Source: Bacteroidia bacterium
GTDB lineage: Bacteria > Bacteroidota > Bacteroidia > B-17B0 > Aurantibacillaceae
Direction: 5' to 3'
Assembly: GCA_016787705.1 (NCBI GenBank)
Contig: JAEUTP010000010.1
Location: 248,001-312,000, forward strand
Length of the DNA stretch: 64,000 nucleotides
Shown here: one piece after another, positions 26,801 to 36,050 of the stretch
Layout of the letters: the number at the start of each line of letters is the position of its first letter
Numbering within the stretch: the first letter of the stretch is position 1
Position numbers and translations under genes: made by a program
Notes under the pieces: generated by a model
What the model was told of the DNA's origin: nothing
Seen by the model: only the letters and a program-made list of their open reading frames with translations
The model's database searches: none

Positions 26801-27922
26801 TTACAGGGTTTTTATAACAGTAAATTTGTGTTTAAATTTTAAAAACCATTTTTCAAAGTAAAAATACGAAAAATGAGCTACTACAATTGTCAACAAGATA
26901 CTTGCGGTGTATATAAATATATCATTCGTAAAGTTTATTTGTATGGCTAATTTCATAACAGTAACAACAAGTATACCTTGAAACATATATAAACCATAAG
27001 AAATTGTGCCTAAATAATTAAATAATCTGTTCTCAAGCAAACTCTTTAATTCCTTAACTGAAGATAGGTTCAAAATAACCAATCCAAAAAGTATGCCCCA
27101 CATTTCGTTAGGAAAATACTTTGTAACAATCGGAATATAAAATTCAAATTTAAGTTCAGCGATAATAAAAAGTATTATCACGGCAAAAAAATATTTATTC
27201 ATTATATACTTTAAAATTTTTGCCTTAATAAACAAAAGATAAGCAAAAATTCCACCAATAGCCATACAATCTATATTAAACATATTCCAAAAGGTATAAT
27301 ATTTTATCCTATTCTCTATAACATACGAATAATGAGACGTAAAAAAAACATTAACAATTGTGACAATTGCAACAACAACTATTAAGCTAAGAAGTTTGTT
27401 TTTACTAAACTTTAATATCCAGGGCCAAACAAGATAAAATTGTTCTTCGGTAGAAACTGACCACGTTTGAGCTGCGTAAGGAAAGATAGCAAAAAACGCC
27501 AAATAATAATTGGATAAAAAAAAGATAAAACAAGTAATTGTTGTAAAATCATCAACTTTTACTACTGGAACATTTGGCAAACGAAAAAAATTCAGATTAG
27601 CCAAAACAAAAAACGCCAGAAAAAAAATTAAATAATAAAGCGGCCATATCCTTAGCATGCGGCGAATGTAAAATTGTTTAATACTAATTTTACCTTTTTC
27701 TTTTTCTTCAGTTAATAAAAGATATGTTATTAAAAACCCACTTAATGTAAAAAAGAGCATTACACCTAATTTTCCAATTGCCCGTATAAATGAAGATGAA
27801 GTCCATAAACTATCAAAACCAAATATAAACTTATATTGCTCAACATGATGAATAATAACTGCCAGTGCAGCAATAAACCGAATGCCATTTAAATTAGGAA
27901 AATATACGTTTGTTGTTTTCAG
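26801..27922 (-). CDS. Acyltransferase 3 (OafA/YrhL-like) with likely CTG start
   Basis: This is a membrane O-acyltransferase of the acyltransferase-3 family with about ten hydrophobic segments. The first ATG, at 27760, would begin inside the second family motif (FFTLSGFLITYLLL). Reading the same frame upstream restores 54 more residues. They include YFPNLNGIRFIAALAVIIHH, the conserved first helix with the catalytic-type His, and GKLGVMLFF. A TAA lies 10 codons before, and no ATG, GTG or TTG occurs between. The CTG at 27922 overlaps the stop of the upstream gene as CTGA, mimicking the common ATGA coupling. About 373 residues result. The enzyme probably acetylates glycan hydroxyls. Confidence 0.82.
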   Translation of the reverse strand: MKTTNVYFPNLNGIRFIAALAVIIHHVEQYKFIFGFDSLWTSSSFIRAIGKLGVMLFFTLSGFLITYLLLTEEKEKGKISIKQFYIRRMLRIWPLYYLIFFLAFFVLANLNFFRLPNVPVVKVDDFTTITCFIFFLSNYYLAFFAIFPYAAQTWSVSTEEQFYLVWPWILKFSKNKLLSLIVVVAIVTIVNVFFTSHYSYVIENRIKYYTFWNMFNIDCMAIGGIFAYLLFIKAKILKYIMNKYFFAVIILFIIAELKFEFYIPIVTKYFPNEMWGILFGLVILNLSSVKELKSLLENRLFNYLGTISYGLYMFQGILVVTVMKLAIQINFTNDIFIYTASILLTIVVAHFSYFYFEKWFLKFKHKFTVIKTL

Positions 27923-29154
27923 AATTTTAAACCTGCCCTTTCTTTTTGTTTAATATTTGATTTATACCAATCTTCATTCTGCACAAAGGCTGTTTGAGCA
28001 TTTAAAAAATCGGTTACTTCGGAAGAGGGCAAATAATCTTTTGTTAAATAATCAGGATAATAATCCGGCGTACCTTCATCTAATAGATTTTTCATCATTA
28101 ATGATACTATTCGCTCAACACTATTATTTGCTTCAACGTATGCTTTACCTTTATTTATCAAATCATTCCTAAGCTCATTATTAGTAACCAGAAGCTTTAT
28201 CTTATCCCTTACATTAATTTCGGTTATAGCAATTACAGGTGGAGAAAAGCATTGAGGCGATTTTTCGATATGCCTTGTTGCAACGGCACAGCCGCTTGCC
28301 ATGGCCTCAAATGATAATACCCCCGGGCCGTGTAAATAAAGTTCATCAACAAGTATATCTGCATCTGAAAGTTCTTCTAAAACCTTTTTATTAGGAATAT
28401 TGATTAACTCTTTATACACAAATTCTACTCCATCATTCTTTAACTCATGTATAGCTTTTCTAATGATCTCAGTTCCTTTTATTTGTGGGCTGCTAGGAAT
28501 GTGCACAACAACGGGCACCGTATTGTTAGTAATATTAAACTTAAACCTACTTAACTGCACGGGAATTTGCAAGTGGTAATAAGGGCGTAAAGCGAGTGAG
28601 GCCTGATCTGGCAAAGAATAAATTATATCTGCATATTTTTCATGCATTCTAAGCTTATTGACCAACTCTTTAAATGATTTCTTAAAATAACCATCATAAA
28701 AATTATTACTTATATTAAAATGCTTTTGCATAGTTGGATAATCACGTACATCGTCGCCTACAAACCAGGTAATAATTTTTTTGCCTTTTTTTTTAAATAA
28801 GATCAGATCACTTTCATCCGTGGCAATACCGTTCCATAAATAAATAAAAACATCACAATAATCGCTAAAAAAATTCCTTGAATAATTATATATAAAATTT
28901 TTAATTCTTGAATCGGTTTTTTGACCAAGGATCTTTAACGCTGTTTTTAATATAAATGCTTTAAACGGCTTTTTCTTTTGCAAGCACTTTAAAAAATCCT
29001 TCGCATAATTTTTGGGATCAATATCAAATTTATATTCAGGGTTAAACTTATTAGGTTCAGAGATATTTATTACTTCATGACCTTGTCGTTTAAGCTCTTC
29101 AGACAAAAGGTTTATCCAACCGCAAACGTCAACAGTACCAATAAGTATTTTCAT
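27919..29154 (-). CDS. Glycosyltransferase (GT4-like)
   Basis: This 411-residue protein starts KILIGTVDVCGWINLLSEEL. The C-terminal half has PVVVHIPSSPQIKGTEII and DILVDELYLHGPGVLSFEAMASGCAV, a GT-B donor-site arrangement. It overlaps the downstream acyltransferase frame by 4 bp at its 3' end and the upstream amidotransferase gene by 4 bp at its 5' end, so three genes are tightly coupled. It presumably transfers a sugar modified by the adjacent amidotransferase and formyltransferase genes. Confidence 0.78.
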   Translation of the reverse strand: MKILIGTVDVCGWINLLSEELKRQGHEVINISEPNKFNPEYKFDIDPKNYAKDFLKCLQKKKPFKAFILKTALKILGQKTDSRIKNFIYNYSRNFFSDYCDVFIYLWNGIATDESDLILFKKKGKKIITWFVGDDVRDYPTMQKHFNISNNFYDGYFKKSFKELVNKLRMHEKYADIIYSLPDQASLALRPYYHLQIPVQLSRFKFNITNNTVPVVVHIPSSPQIKGTEIIRKAIHELKNDGVEFVYKELINIPNKKVLEELSDADILVDELYLHGPGVLSFEAMASGCAVATRHIEKSPQCFSPPVIAITEINVRDKIKLLVTNNELRNDLINKGKAYVEANNSVERIVSLMMKNLLDEGTPDYYPDYLTKDYLPSSEVTDFLNAQTAFVQNEDWYKSNIKQKERAGLKF

Positions 29155-30302
29155 TTACTTATAGCCCGATCTTCTTTCATAACACAAAATTTATCATAAA
29201 AACTACGCGTTACATAACCCGATTTTAGTAAGATAAAAAACAAGGGGCGTAATCTTTCAAAAGTTTTTTTATAAGTTGGATAATCCGTATAATGCTTATT
29301 TGGCGCCTTTATAATATTATCCCAATCCGAATCTGAAAGTTTTAATCGTGATTTTATTTCTACTAAAAGATCTTCTTCATAAGGTTTTGGCTGTTTCATT
29401 TTTTCAAGAGCTTCGTCTCTTGTAATTGCCCCTGCACGAACAAGTGCCGAATATTCACACCATCTAAGATCAATGCCAAATTTTACAGGCAAATAATAAT
29501 TATTAATAAAATATGAAGATCTGTTTTCCATGTGATGGCCGCCATACCATTGCCAGCCATATTCTTTTGACAAAAAAACTTTTGTTTCTTCTTTATTGTA
29601 ATCTAAATAATACAATGGTCTGAATTTTTTTATTTTATTTATCACCATCCATTTTATCCATTTATTTAACCACAATAATGGTGTTGACCTTATAACGCCG
29701 TCACCAAATTGCTTATGAATGGATTTAATGTATTTTGCGTCCATATAAAACCAGCCCGGAGGTGAAACACCTTCTGTTCTGAAAGAGTGCCCTTCCCAAA
29801 TATGTTTTATACCATATTTAGACGCGGCCATATAATGCGTTGTTGCCAGGGCAAGGTCTGTTGCTGCTTCAAACTCTGGAACAGAAGCTTTTAACAACGA
29901 CTTTTGAATACCTTCAAACTCTTTATTATCTACAACATGTGTAAACAGATCAATATTTAATTTATCGAGAACAACTTTAATATTCTCAACAGCTGTTTTT
30001 GAATTATAGGTATTATCAAAATGCGCTGCCAAAACTCTCAGGCCATAAGTGTTTTTTGCCACATGAAGCATATATGAAGAATCACAACCACCACTCACTC
30101 CAATAACAACATCGTAAAGTTTACCTTTACCATCTTTTTTCATTTGTTCAACATACTCTTCAATTATTTTTTTTCCTGCTTGTCCGGTTGGATATTGAGC
30201 ATTCATTGAATCGTATTGTTCACAATAATTACATATTCCATAGCTATTAAAAGTGATTTTTGGAATAGAAGAGTTGTATATACAACGTTTGCAGGTTTGC
30301 AT
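29151..30302 (-). CDS. WbpG-like N-acetyl sugar amidotransferase (copy 2)
   Basis: This 383-residue protein has cysteines C4, C7, C24 and C27, a PP-loop GVSGGCDSS at 68-76 and a later WEGHSFRTEGVSPPGWFYMD. It is related to the copy at 10706-11824 along its full length. Family members use ammonia from partner HisH/HisF proteins to convert N-acetyl to acetamidino sugars. Only one HisH/HisF pair is visible, so both copies may share it. Neighbouring formyltransferase, epimerase and DegT genes suggest it acts on the amino sugar they make. Confidence 0.9.
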   Translation of the reverse strand: MQTCKRCIYNSSIPKITFNSYGICNYCEQYDSMNAQYPTGQAGKKIIEEYVEQMKKDGKGKLYDVVIGVSGGCDSSYMLHVAKNTYGLRVLAAHFDNTYNSKTAVENIKVVLDKLNIDLFTHVVDNKEFEGIQKSLLKASVPEFEAATDLALATTHYMAASKYGIKHIWEGHSFRTEGVSPPGWFYMDAKYIKSIHKQFGDGVIRSTPLLWLNKWIKWMVINKIKKFRPLYYLDYNKEETKVFLSKEYGWQWYGGHHMENRSSYFINNYYLPVKFGIDLRWCEYSALVRAGAITRDEALEKMKQPKPYEEDLLVEIKSRLKLSDSDWDNIIKAPNKHYTDYPTYKKTFERLRPLFFILLKSGYVTRSFYDKFCVMKEDRAISK

Positions 30303-30306
30303 ATAA

Positions 30307-31095
30307 TTAATTTATAGGATCAATACTAGCATCCCAAATGGTAATTTTTTTACCATTAATAATAGTAAAAGCCCCAGGATAAGGTTTAGTTTGGGCACGT
30401 ATAAAATTTTTGATCTTGTTTGGTGACCAAGACCAGTCAATCAATCCGTCTTCCGGTGAACGTTTTGGAAACAGCGTTGCCTGAGAATGATCTTGTTTTA
30501 TTCTTTTTGATGTTCCTGCTGCAAGAAGAGGAACACATTCTTTTAAAACTTTTAAGGAAGCTTGTGATGTTTTTTTTAAAACATTTAAAATAGTATCATC
30601 TTCAGTAATTTCAAATTTTTCCTGTTTAATAATATCGCCTTCATCCACACCATCTGAAATGTAGAAAAAAGAAACACCAGTTTCCTTTTCGCCGTTTATC
30701 ATTGCCCAAACCAATGGTGCATTTCCTCTGTATTTTGGAAGTAATGATGCGTGAATGGCTACTACACCTTTTGACGGAAGATTCATTATTTTTTGAGGGA
30801 TCATAAAATACCAACCTATAACTATTATGAGTTCGGGATTCCATCGTTCAACCCGTTCAACGTACTCAGACATTTTTCCTGTTACACTTTCTACGGGAAT
30901 ATTATGTTCTTGTTTAAAATAGTTAAAGTCTTTAAAGAGCACGTTTTTAACTTCCTTGCTTTGCACCTCATCTTTATATTTAATATTAAAGCTCGATGGC
31001 AAAGTTAATATTCCAACAACATGGTGCCCTTCTTGCACCAACATGTTACAGCAATCAAAGCCTAGCTCAGAAGCTCCAAAAAAAACAATACGCAT
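30307..31095 (-). CDS. Formyltransferase-fold protein (Fmt/ArnA-like), sugar N-formylation
   Basis: This 262-residue protein begins MRIVFFGASELGFDCC and has the N10-formyl-THF transferase core: VIGWYFMIP, VVAIHASLLPKYRGNAPL and a later GVDEGDIIKQ. The family triad is Asn-His-Asp; here His115 and Asp151 are present, but the Asn position, two residues before the His, is Ala113. It probably formylates an amino sugar made by the DegT aminotransferase at 32044, but the missing Asn needs caution. It lacks the oligonucleotide-binding C-terminus of tRNA formyltransferases. Confidence 0.8.
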   Translation of the reverse strand: MRIVFFGASELGFDCCNMLVQEGHHVVGILTLPSSFNIKYKDEVQSKEVKNVLFKDFNYFKQEHNIPVESVTGKMSEYVERVERWNPELIIVIGWYFMIPQKIMNLPSKGVVAIHASLLPKYRGNAPLVWAMINGEKETGVSFFYISDGVDEGDIIKQEKFEITEDDTILNVLKKTSQASLKVLKECVPLLAAGTSKRIKQDHSQATLFPKRSPEDGLIDWSWSPNKIKNFIRAQTKPYPGAFTIINGKKITIWDASIDPIN

Positions 31096-31096
31096 A

Positions 31097-32047
31097 TTAT
31101 AAAGTGTTCATCCAATCTGCTGTTCTCAGAACACCTTCTTCAAGATCTACTTTTGCTTTAAAATCCAATACCTCTAACGTTTTTTGAACGCTTGGTATAC
31201 GAATAGCAATGTCAGCTGACAAAGGCGGATCGAAGAGTATCTTAGAATCTGATTTTAAAACGCGGCAAACCAATTGCGCTAACCCTAAAATTGTTATAAC
31301 GGCCCGTGCGTTACCAATATTAAAGCTTTCACCAATAGCTTTTGGGCTCTCCACGCAACGAATCAAACAATCAACAAAATCATCAACAAAACACCATGCT
31401 CTTATTTGCGAGCCATCTCCATCAATATGAATATCTTCATTTTTTAATGCTTTTTTAATAAAGATCTGAATAGCCCCTTCTCCGGTTTGGCCGGGGCCAT
31501 AAACGTTAAATGGCCTTACGGTTACCACAGGTAATTTATATTGCTTAAAATAAGCGTGCGCTAAATGCTCGCCTGCCAATTTACTCACTGCGTAAGTCCA
31601 GCGAGCTTCGCCGGCACTGCCCGAAACTGTTTGATCACTTTCGGAAGATTTGAAAGCCATTGAACCAAAAACTTCGGAAGTTGAAAAATCAATGAATCTG
31701 TCTTTTATTCCATTAATCATGGCAGCCTCCAAAGCGTTGGCAGTGCCTATCATATTTACCTGCATGGTTCTTACAGGTGATTTGATAACTGTATCTATAC
31801 CTGCAATTCCTGCTGCATGAATAACAATATCAGCTCCTTTCATAGCTGCGGTTAAAGATGCAAGGTCAAGCACATCTCCTTTAATAATACTTAAATTCTG
31901 ATGTCCCGAAACCTCACTTGAGCTTAGGGTGTCTCGGTGAAAGTTATCATAAACAACAATTTTATTATCTTTAATATAATGCTTAATAAGTGTGTTGGCA
32001 ATAAAACCTGCACCACCAGTTATAAAAATAGTTTTGTTTTTTATCAT
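31097..32047 (-). CDS. NAD-dependent nucleotide-sugar epimerase/dehydratase
   Basis: An extended short-chain dehydrogenase of 316 residues: [14 protein letters not shown] binds [13 protein letters not shown] follows, and SKLAGE after the catalytic Tyr gives YAVSK (YxxxK). [18 protein letters not shown] fits the substrate region. Such enzymes epimerise or dehydrate UDP- or dTDP-sugars, giving 4-keto intermediates for aminotransferases. It overlaps the DegT gene by 4 bp, so it probably makes that enzyme's substrate. Exact reaction is not predictable. Confidence 0.87.
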   Translation of the reverse strand: MIKNKTIFITGGAGFIANTLIKHYIKDNKIVVYDNFHRDTLSSSEVSGHQNLSIIKGDVLDLASLTAAMKGADIVIHAAGIAGIDTVIKSPVRTMQVNMIGTANALEAAMINGIKDRFIDFSTSEVFGSMAFKSSESDQTVSGSAGEARWTYAVSKLAGEHLAHAYFKQYKLPVVTVRPFNVYGPGQTGEGAIQIFIKKALKNEDIHIDGDGSQIRAWCFVDDFVDCLIRCVESPKAIGESFNIGNARAVITILGLAQLVCRVLKSDSKILFDPPLSADIAIRIPSVQKTLEVLDFKAKVDLEEGVLRTADWMNTL

Positions 32048-33153
32048 GACAGTATTTTGTTTAAAGTAGTTGTTATATATTTTATTTGTTCTTTAGTTAC
32101 AAGATCGTAAATGGGTAAGGCCAGCCCATGTTTATAGGCCAATAAAGCGTTTGGAAAAAGTTTTTCGCAATCGTAATTATACTTTTGTTTAAATGACTGC
32201 ATAAACGGCATACATTGAGCTCCATAATTTACACCAATATTACTTTCTTTTAATTTTATTATAAGTTCATCTCTGTTAACAGATGGATCTACTATAACAT
32301 GATAGGTTTGCCAGGTGTGACTTGTATAAAATGGTGTGAATGGTAATTGAAGTTTTTTTTGATCAAGCTCTTTATTATAGATCAAGGCTAATTCATTTTT
32401 ATATTCAATGCTTTTTTGTAAGCGATCCATTTGCGAAACTACAAGAGCAGCCTGAAAATCAGTTATTCGATAATTAAAACCAAACTCGGTAAAATCCATT
32501 TTACCATCAATTATTTCTGTACCGTGATTGCGAAGTAGTTTAATTTTTTTATCGTAAGAATTATTATTTGTAATTAAAACACCTCCTTCGCCACTGCTGA
32601 TTGCCTTACGAGGATGTAAAGAAAAGGATCCAAATTCGCCAAATGTGCCTACATGTTTATTATTATACTTTGCTCCTAAAGCGCAGGCTGCATCTTCTAT
32701 TACAAAAAGCTTGTGTTTTTTTGCAATGCTCATTATAGCTTCAATATCACACGCTAAACCAAATTCATGCACCGGAATTATTGCTTTTGTTTTAGACGTA
32801 ATAGCAGCTTCGATCTTTGTAATATCTATATTAAATGTTTTTATATCAATATCAACAAAAACAGGTTTTGCGCCAACCAGCTCAACCACATTTGCTGTTG
32901 CCATGTAAGAAAAAGCCGGTACAATAACCTCATCACCTGCTTTTATATCAAGCGCTTTTAATGCGAGATGAAGTGTGGCCGTACCGTTGCTTAAAGCGCT
33001 TGCATGTTTAGCAGATAGCAAATCAGTAAATGTTTTTTCAAGTTCTGAAACATATTTTCCCTGAACCAACATGCCGCTTTTAAGAACCTCAACTACAAGG
33101 GCAATATCTTTATCTAAAATATTTGGTTTTGCGAGTGGTATAAATTTATCCAT
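32044..33153 (-). CDS. DegT/DnrJ/EryC1/StrS sugar aminotransferase
   Basis: This is a 369-residue PLP enzyme: opening [42 protein letters not shown] (Asp154) and [16 protein letters not shown] with PLP lysine 183. The sequence is nearer to perosamine- and GDP/UDP-4-keto sugar aminotransferases than to the RffA-like copy at 18193. It should convert the 4-keto product of the coupled epimerase/dehydratase to an amino sugar, later formylated or amidinated by the next two genes. The nucleotide of the donor is unknown. Confidence 0.9.
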   Translation of the reverse strand: MDKFIPLAKPNILDKDIALVVEVLKSGMLVQGKYVSELEKTFTDLLSAKHASALSNGTATLHLALKALDIKAGDEVIVPAFSYMATANVVELVGAKPVFVDIDIKTFNIDITKIEAAITSKTKAIIPVHEFGLACDIEAIMSIAKKHKLFVIEDAACALGAKYNNKHVGTFGEFGSFSLHPRKAISSGEGGVLITNNNSYDKKIKLLRNHGTEIIDGKMDFTEFGFNYRITDFQAALVVSQMDRLQKSIEYKNELALIYNKELDQKKLQLPFTPFYTSHTWQTYHVIVDPSVNRDELIIKLKESNIGVNYGAQCMPFMQSFKQKYNYDCEKLFPNALLAYKHGLALPIYDLVTKEQIKYITTTLNKILS

Positions 33154-33154
33154 A

Positions 33155-34432
33155 CTAACTTATTTGCCATTTTGCATTAGGTCTTACGTAACCTAATTTA
33201 AAATCATATATCAATCCTTTTTGATTGTCTTTAGTAACATTTAATATATTTATTTCCAAAATATTCTCAAGATAATCAAGGGTTGCGCCATCACTAAGAT
33301 GTACACCAAAAGTAAGAAAGTACTTACCCGGCTGCAATTTATTTTCTAATACAATTCGCGTTTTAACCATCCCTGTTTTAATGTCACGAAGATCATTATC
33401 ATACGCATTCATGGTGTGCATGAACTCTACCCCATCTGCACTTACTATTCTAAGATCAAATATTACATTAGACAGATCTTTCAAAAATTCTATTTCGCAA
33501 TTTACAGTAATTGAGTTATTAAAATAAATGCTATTTCCTTTTACAAATTCTTCGTTATCTAACTTTATGTTTCTTATAAAAACAATACCCGTATTAATGG
33601 TACGGTGGTGTTTTTCGATAAGACCATTATTTGAAGATGAATTAGCTGCTTCGAGGTATTTCGAAATACCTTCGCTTACACTTCCGTCAAAATAAACCTT
33701 GCCATTTCTTAAAACCACTGTTCTTTTACATAGTGATTTAATTGCAGCCATATTATGGCTAACAAATAAAACTGTTCTGCCCTGGCCACTAACATCTTTC
33801 ATTTTACCGAGGCATTTGTCCTGAAATTCCTGGTCACCAACTGCAAGCACTTCATCTACAATTAAAATTTCGGGGTTTAAATGTGCTGCAACTGCAAATG
33901 CCAAACGTACATACATGCCTGAAGAATATCTTTTTACAGGTGTATCAATATATCTTTCAACTCCACTAAAATCAACTATCTCATCAAAGCTTCTACGAAT
34001 CTCGGTTTTGGTCATACCAAGAATAGCACCGTTCAAAAAAACATTTTCACGGCCCGTAAGATCGGGATGAAAGCCTGTTCCAACTTCTAATAAAGAAGCT
34101 ACTCTTCCCTTAATTTTATATTCGCCAACGGTTGGTGAAGTTGTTCTTGATAATATTTTTAATAATGTAGATTTGCCTGCACCATTTTTGCCAATAATAC
34201 CTAATACTTCTCCTTCTTTTATAGAAAAATTAATATCCTGTAGCGCCCATACATAATCTGATGTTCCTTTTTTTTCGCGGTTATTTTCTTCGCCTACTTT
34301 TAAGAATGGATCATCTTTACCACGAACGTTATACCACCAGCGTTTTAAATCATCGGCCATAGTAGTTGTACCTACCTGGCCAAGCCTGTATTGTTTTCCT
34401 AAATTTGTTATTTCAATAACGTTTCGGCTCAT
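33155..34432 (-). CDS. wzt: ABC glycan exporter ATPase (Wzt-like) with C-terminal binding domain
   Basis: This 425-residue protein has Walker A GIIGKNGAGKSTLLKIL, signature YSSGMYVRLAFAVA and Walker B ILIVDEVLAVGD. Past about residue 270 a separate beta-rich domain continues to the end, as in Wzt proteins whose C-terminal domain recognises the modified non-reducing end of the polysaccharide. It works with the permease directly downstream in the order of transcription at 34434. It implies ABC-type export of the lipid-linked glycan, with the terminal modification probably made by one of the locus methyl-, formyl- or acyltransferases. Confidence 0.93.
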   Translation of the reverse strand: MSRNVIEITNLGKQYRLGQVGTTTMADDLKRWWYNVRGKDDPFLKVGEENNREKKGTSDYVWALQDINFSIKEGEVLGIIGKNGAGKSTLLKILSRTTSPTVGEYKIKGRVASLLEVGTGFHPDLTGRENVFLNGAILGMTKTEIRRSFDEIVDFSGVERYIDTPVKRYSSGMYVRLAFAVAAHLNPEILIVDEVLAVGDQEFQDKCLGKMKDVSGQGRTVLFVSHNMAAIKSLCKRTVVLRNGKVYFDGSVSEGISKYLEAANSSSNNGLIEKHHRTINTGIVFIRNIKLDNEEFVKGNSIYFNNSITVNCEIEFLKDLSNVIFDLRIVSADGVEFMHTMNAYDNDLRDIKTGMVKTRIVLENKLQPGKYFLTFGVHLSDGATLDYLENILEINILNVTKDNQKGLIYDFKLGYVRPNAKWQIS

Positions 34433-34433
34433 G

Positions 34434-35291
34434 TTACACAGTATCCATAAAAGATCTTTCTGTTTTATTAAAAACGAGAACGGATAATAACAAACAAATA
34501 AATGTAATTATAAATGTTACGCATAAATAGTACATTGAAAAACAGCCATGGCCGGTTAACACCACTCGTATTGTTTCCATACAGGTAACAATTGGATTAT
34601 ATAATAATAACGCTTGCGTTTTTTCGGAATACATGGATACAGGAAAAACAACACAACTTGCAAACATTAATAACTGTACAGCAAAGCTTAGTAAAAAAGT
34701 AAAATCACGGTACTTTGTAGTTATTGATGAGAAAAATATGCCCATGCTTAAACTAAATAAGCCAAGAATTATAACACAAAAAGGAACTAATAAAATTGCA
34801 TTAGTTTTTATTTGCAGCTCACTTGTTGTAAAATAATAATAAAGATAAATTGCAGTTAACAATATAAGTTGCAGGCCAAGCTTTATAAGATTAGAAATAA
34901 TAACCGAAAAGGGCATTACTAACCTAGGAAAATAAACTTTACCAAATACTGCGGCGTTAGCAATAAATGTATTTGAAGTTTTATTTAAACATTCAGAGAA
35001 ATAAGTCCAAAAGGTTTGCCCCATTAAATAAAATAAGATTGGCGGAATGTTATCAGTGCTTAAATGTGCGTTGGTGCTAAATGTAAAAGTATAAATGGCA
35101 GTAGTAAACAATGGTTGAATAAACATCCATAATGGCCCCAAAACCGTTTGTTTGTAAATAGCCGTTAGATCTCTTTTTACCATAAGCAAAATAAGATCTT
35201 TATAAGCCCAAACCTCGGCCAGATTAATATTAAAGAATGCGGATCTGGGTTTTATTATAATATCCCAGTCTTCATTTTTTTCTTTACTCAT
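34434..35291 (-). CDS. wzm: ABC glycan exporter permease (Wzm-like, ABC-2 type)
   Basis: This 285-residue protein has six hydrophobic segments and the ABC-2 pattern: the amphipathic stretch VWAYKDLILLMVKRDLTAIYKQTVLGPLW is read in parts as KDLILLMVKRDL and TVLGPLWMFIQPLF, typical of Wzm/TagG permeases. It is encoded 1 bp before the ATPase gene and 3 bp after the HisF-like gene. Together with Wzt it moves undecaprenyl-linked polysaccharide to the periplasm. Confidence 0.92.
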   Translation of the reverse strand: MSKEKNEDWDIIIKPRSAFFNINLAEVWAYKDLILLMVKRDLTAIYKQTVLGPLWMFIQPLFTTAIYTFTFSTNAHLSTDNIPPILFYLMGQTFWTYFSECLNKTSNTFIANAAVFGKVYFPRLVMPFSVIISNLIKLGLQLILLTAIYLYYYFTTSELQIKTNAILLVPFCVIILGLFSLSMGIFFSSITTKYRDFTFLLSFAVQLLMFASCVVFPVSMYSEKTQALLLYNPIVTCMETIRVVLTGHGCFSMYYLCVTFIITFICLLLSVLVFNKTERSFMDTV

Positions 35292-35294
35292 TTT

Positions 35295-36050
35295 TTATTC
35301 TTTGATCACAGACTCTCTGTTTGGAAAATTGATAAGAACACCCATGCCTTTTTTGCTATAAACAGCCATGCTGCCAATAGCAGCAGCATTTGCATTTGTA
35401 GTGTATAGTACCTCCTTTAAATGATCAATGTTACCACAACCTCCGCAGGCAATAATCGGAATAGCGACACTATTTAATATCTGCCCTATAATTTCATTAT
35501 CGTATCCCTGCCATGTACCATCATTATCTATACTATAAAGCATTAGTTCGCCAACACCAATTTCCTGTTCTAAATATTTTGCGTAATCTAATAATGATTG
35601 CTTTATTTTATTACCAATATATGAAAACGGCGCTTTGGCTCCAAACAAGGGCTTTTTAAAATCAATACAGCCAACCACCGCTTGTGCACCATAATGTGCT
35701 ACTACTTTTTTTATTACCTCAGGATCGTCCTGGATTAATGAATTAACAATAACTTTTTCAATTCCAAGTTTATATAATGTGGCAAAATCATTAAACGTTT
35801 TTACACCACCACCATATGCAAAAGGCATAAATGCCTCAGAGGCCATATCTGCAATTTTATCAAAATTAGGTTTTCGCTTTTGTTTTGACGCGTTAATATC
35901 TATAAGAATTAACTCATCAACCTCTTTATCATTGTATATTTTTATTGCGTTAATAGGATCACCGATATAAGATGGGTTCTTAAATTTGACAGTTTTTACG
36001 AGACCACTTCCGTCATATAACAAACAAGGTATGATACGTTTTAGTGCCAT
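35295..36050 (-). CDS. HisF-like protein, probable ammonia channel for glycan amidination
   Basis: The protein has the HisF barrel: ALKRIIPCL, LILIDINASK, GGGVKTF, SIDNDGT and IIACGGCGN. Compared with true imidazole glycerol phosphate synthase the first catalytic Asp (Asp11 in Thermotoga HisF, in CLDVKDG) is Leu11, while the second, Asp130, is kept. That loss suggests it no longer makes imidazole glycerol phosphate and instead passes ammonia from HisH to a WbpG-like amidotransferase. The start shares a base with the stop of the HisH-like gene. No other histidine genes are nearby. Length is 251 residues. Confidence 0.88.
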   Translation of the reverse strand: MALKRIIPCLLYDGSGLVKTVKFKNPSYIGDPINAIKIYNDKEVDELILIDINASKQKRKPNFDKIADMASEAFMPFAYGGGVKTFNDFATLYKLGIEKVIVNSLIQDDPEVIKKVVAHYGAQAVVGCIDFKKPLFGAKAPFSYIGNKIKQSLLDYAKYLEQEIGVGELMLYSIDNDGTWQGYDNEIIGQILNSVAIPIIACGGCGNIDHLKEVLYTTNANAAAIGSMAVYSKKGMGVLINFPNRESVIKE

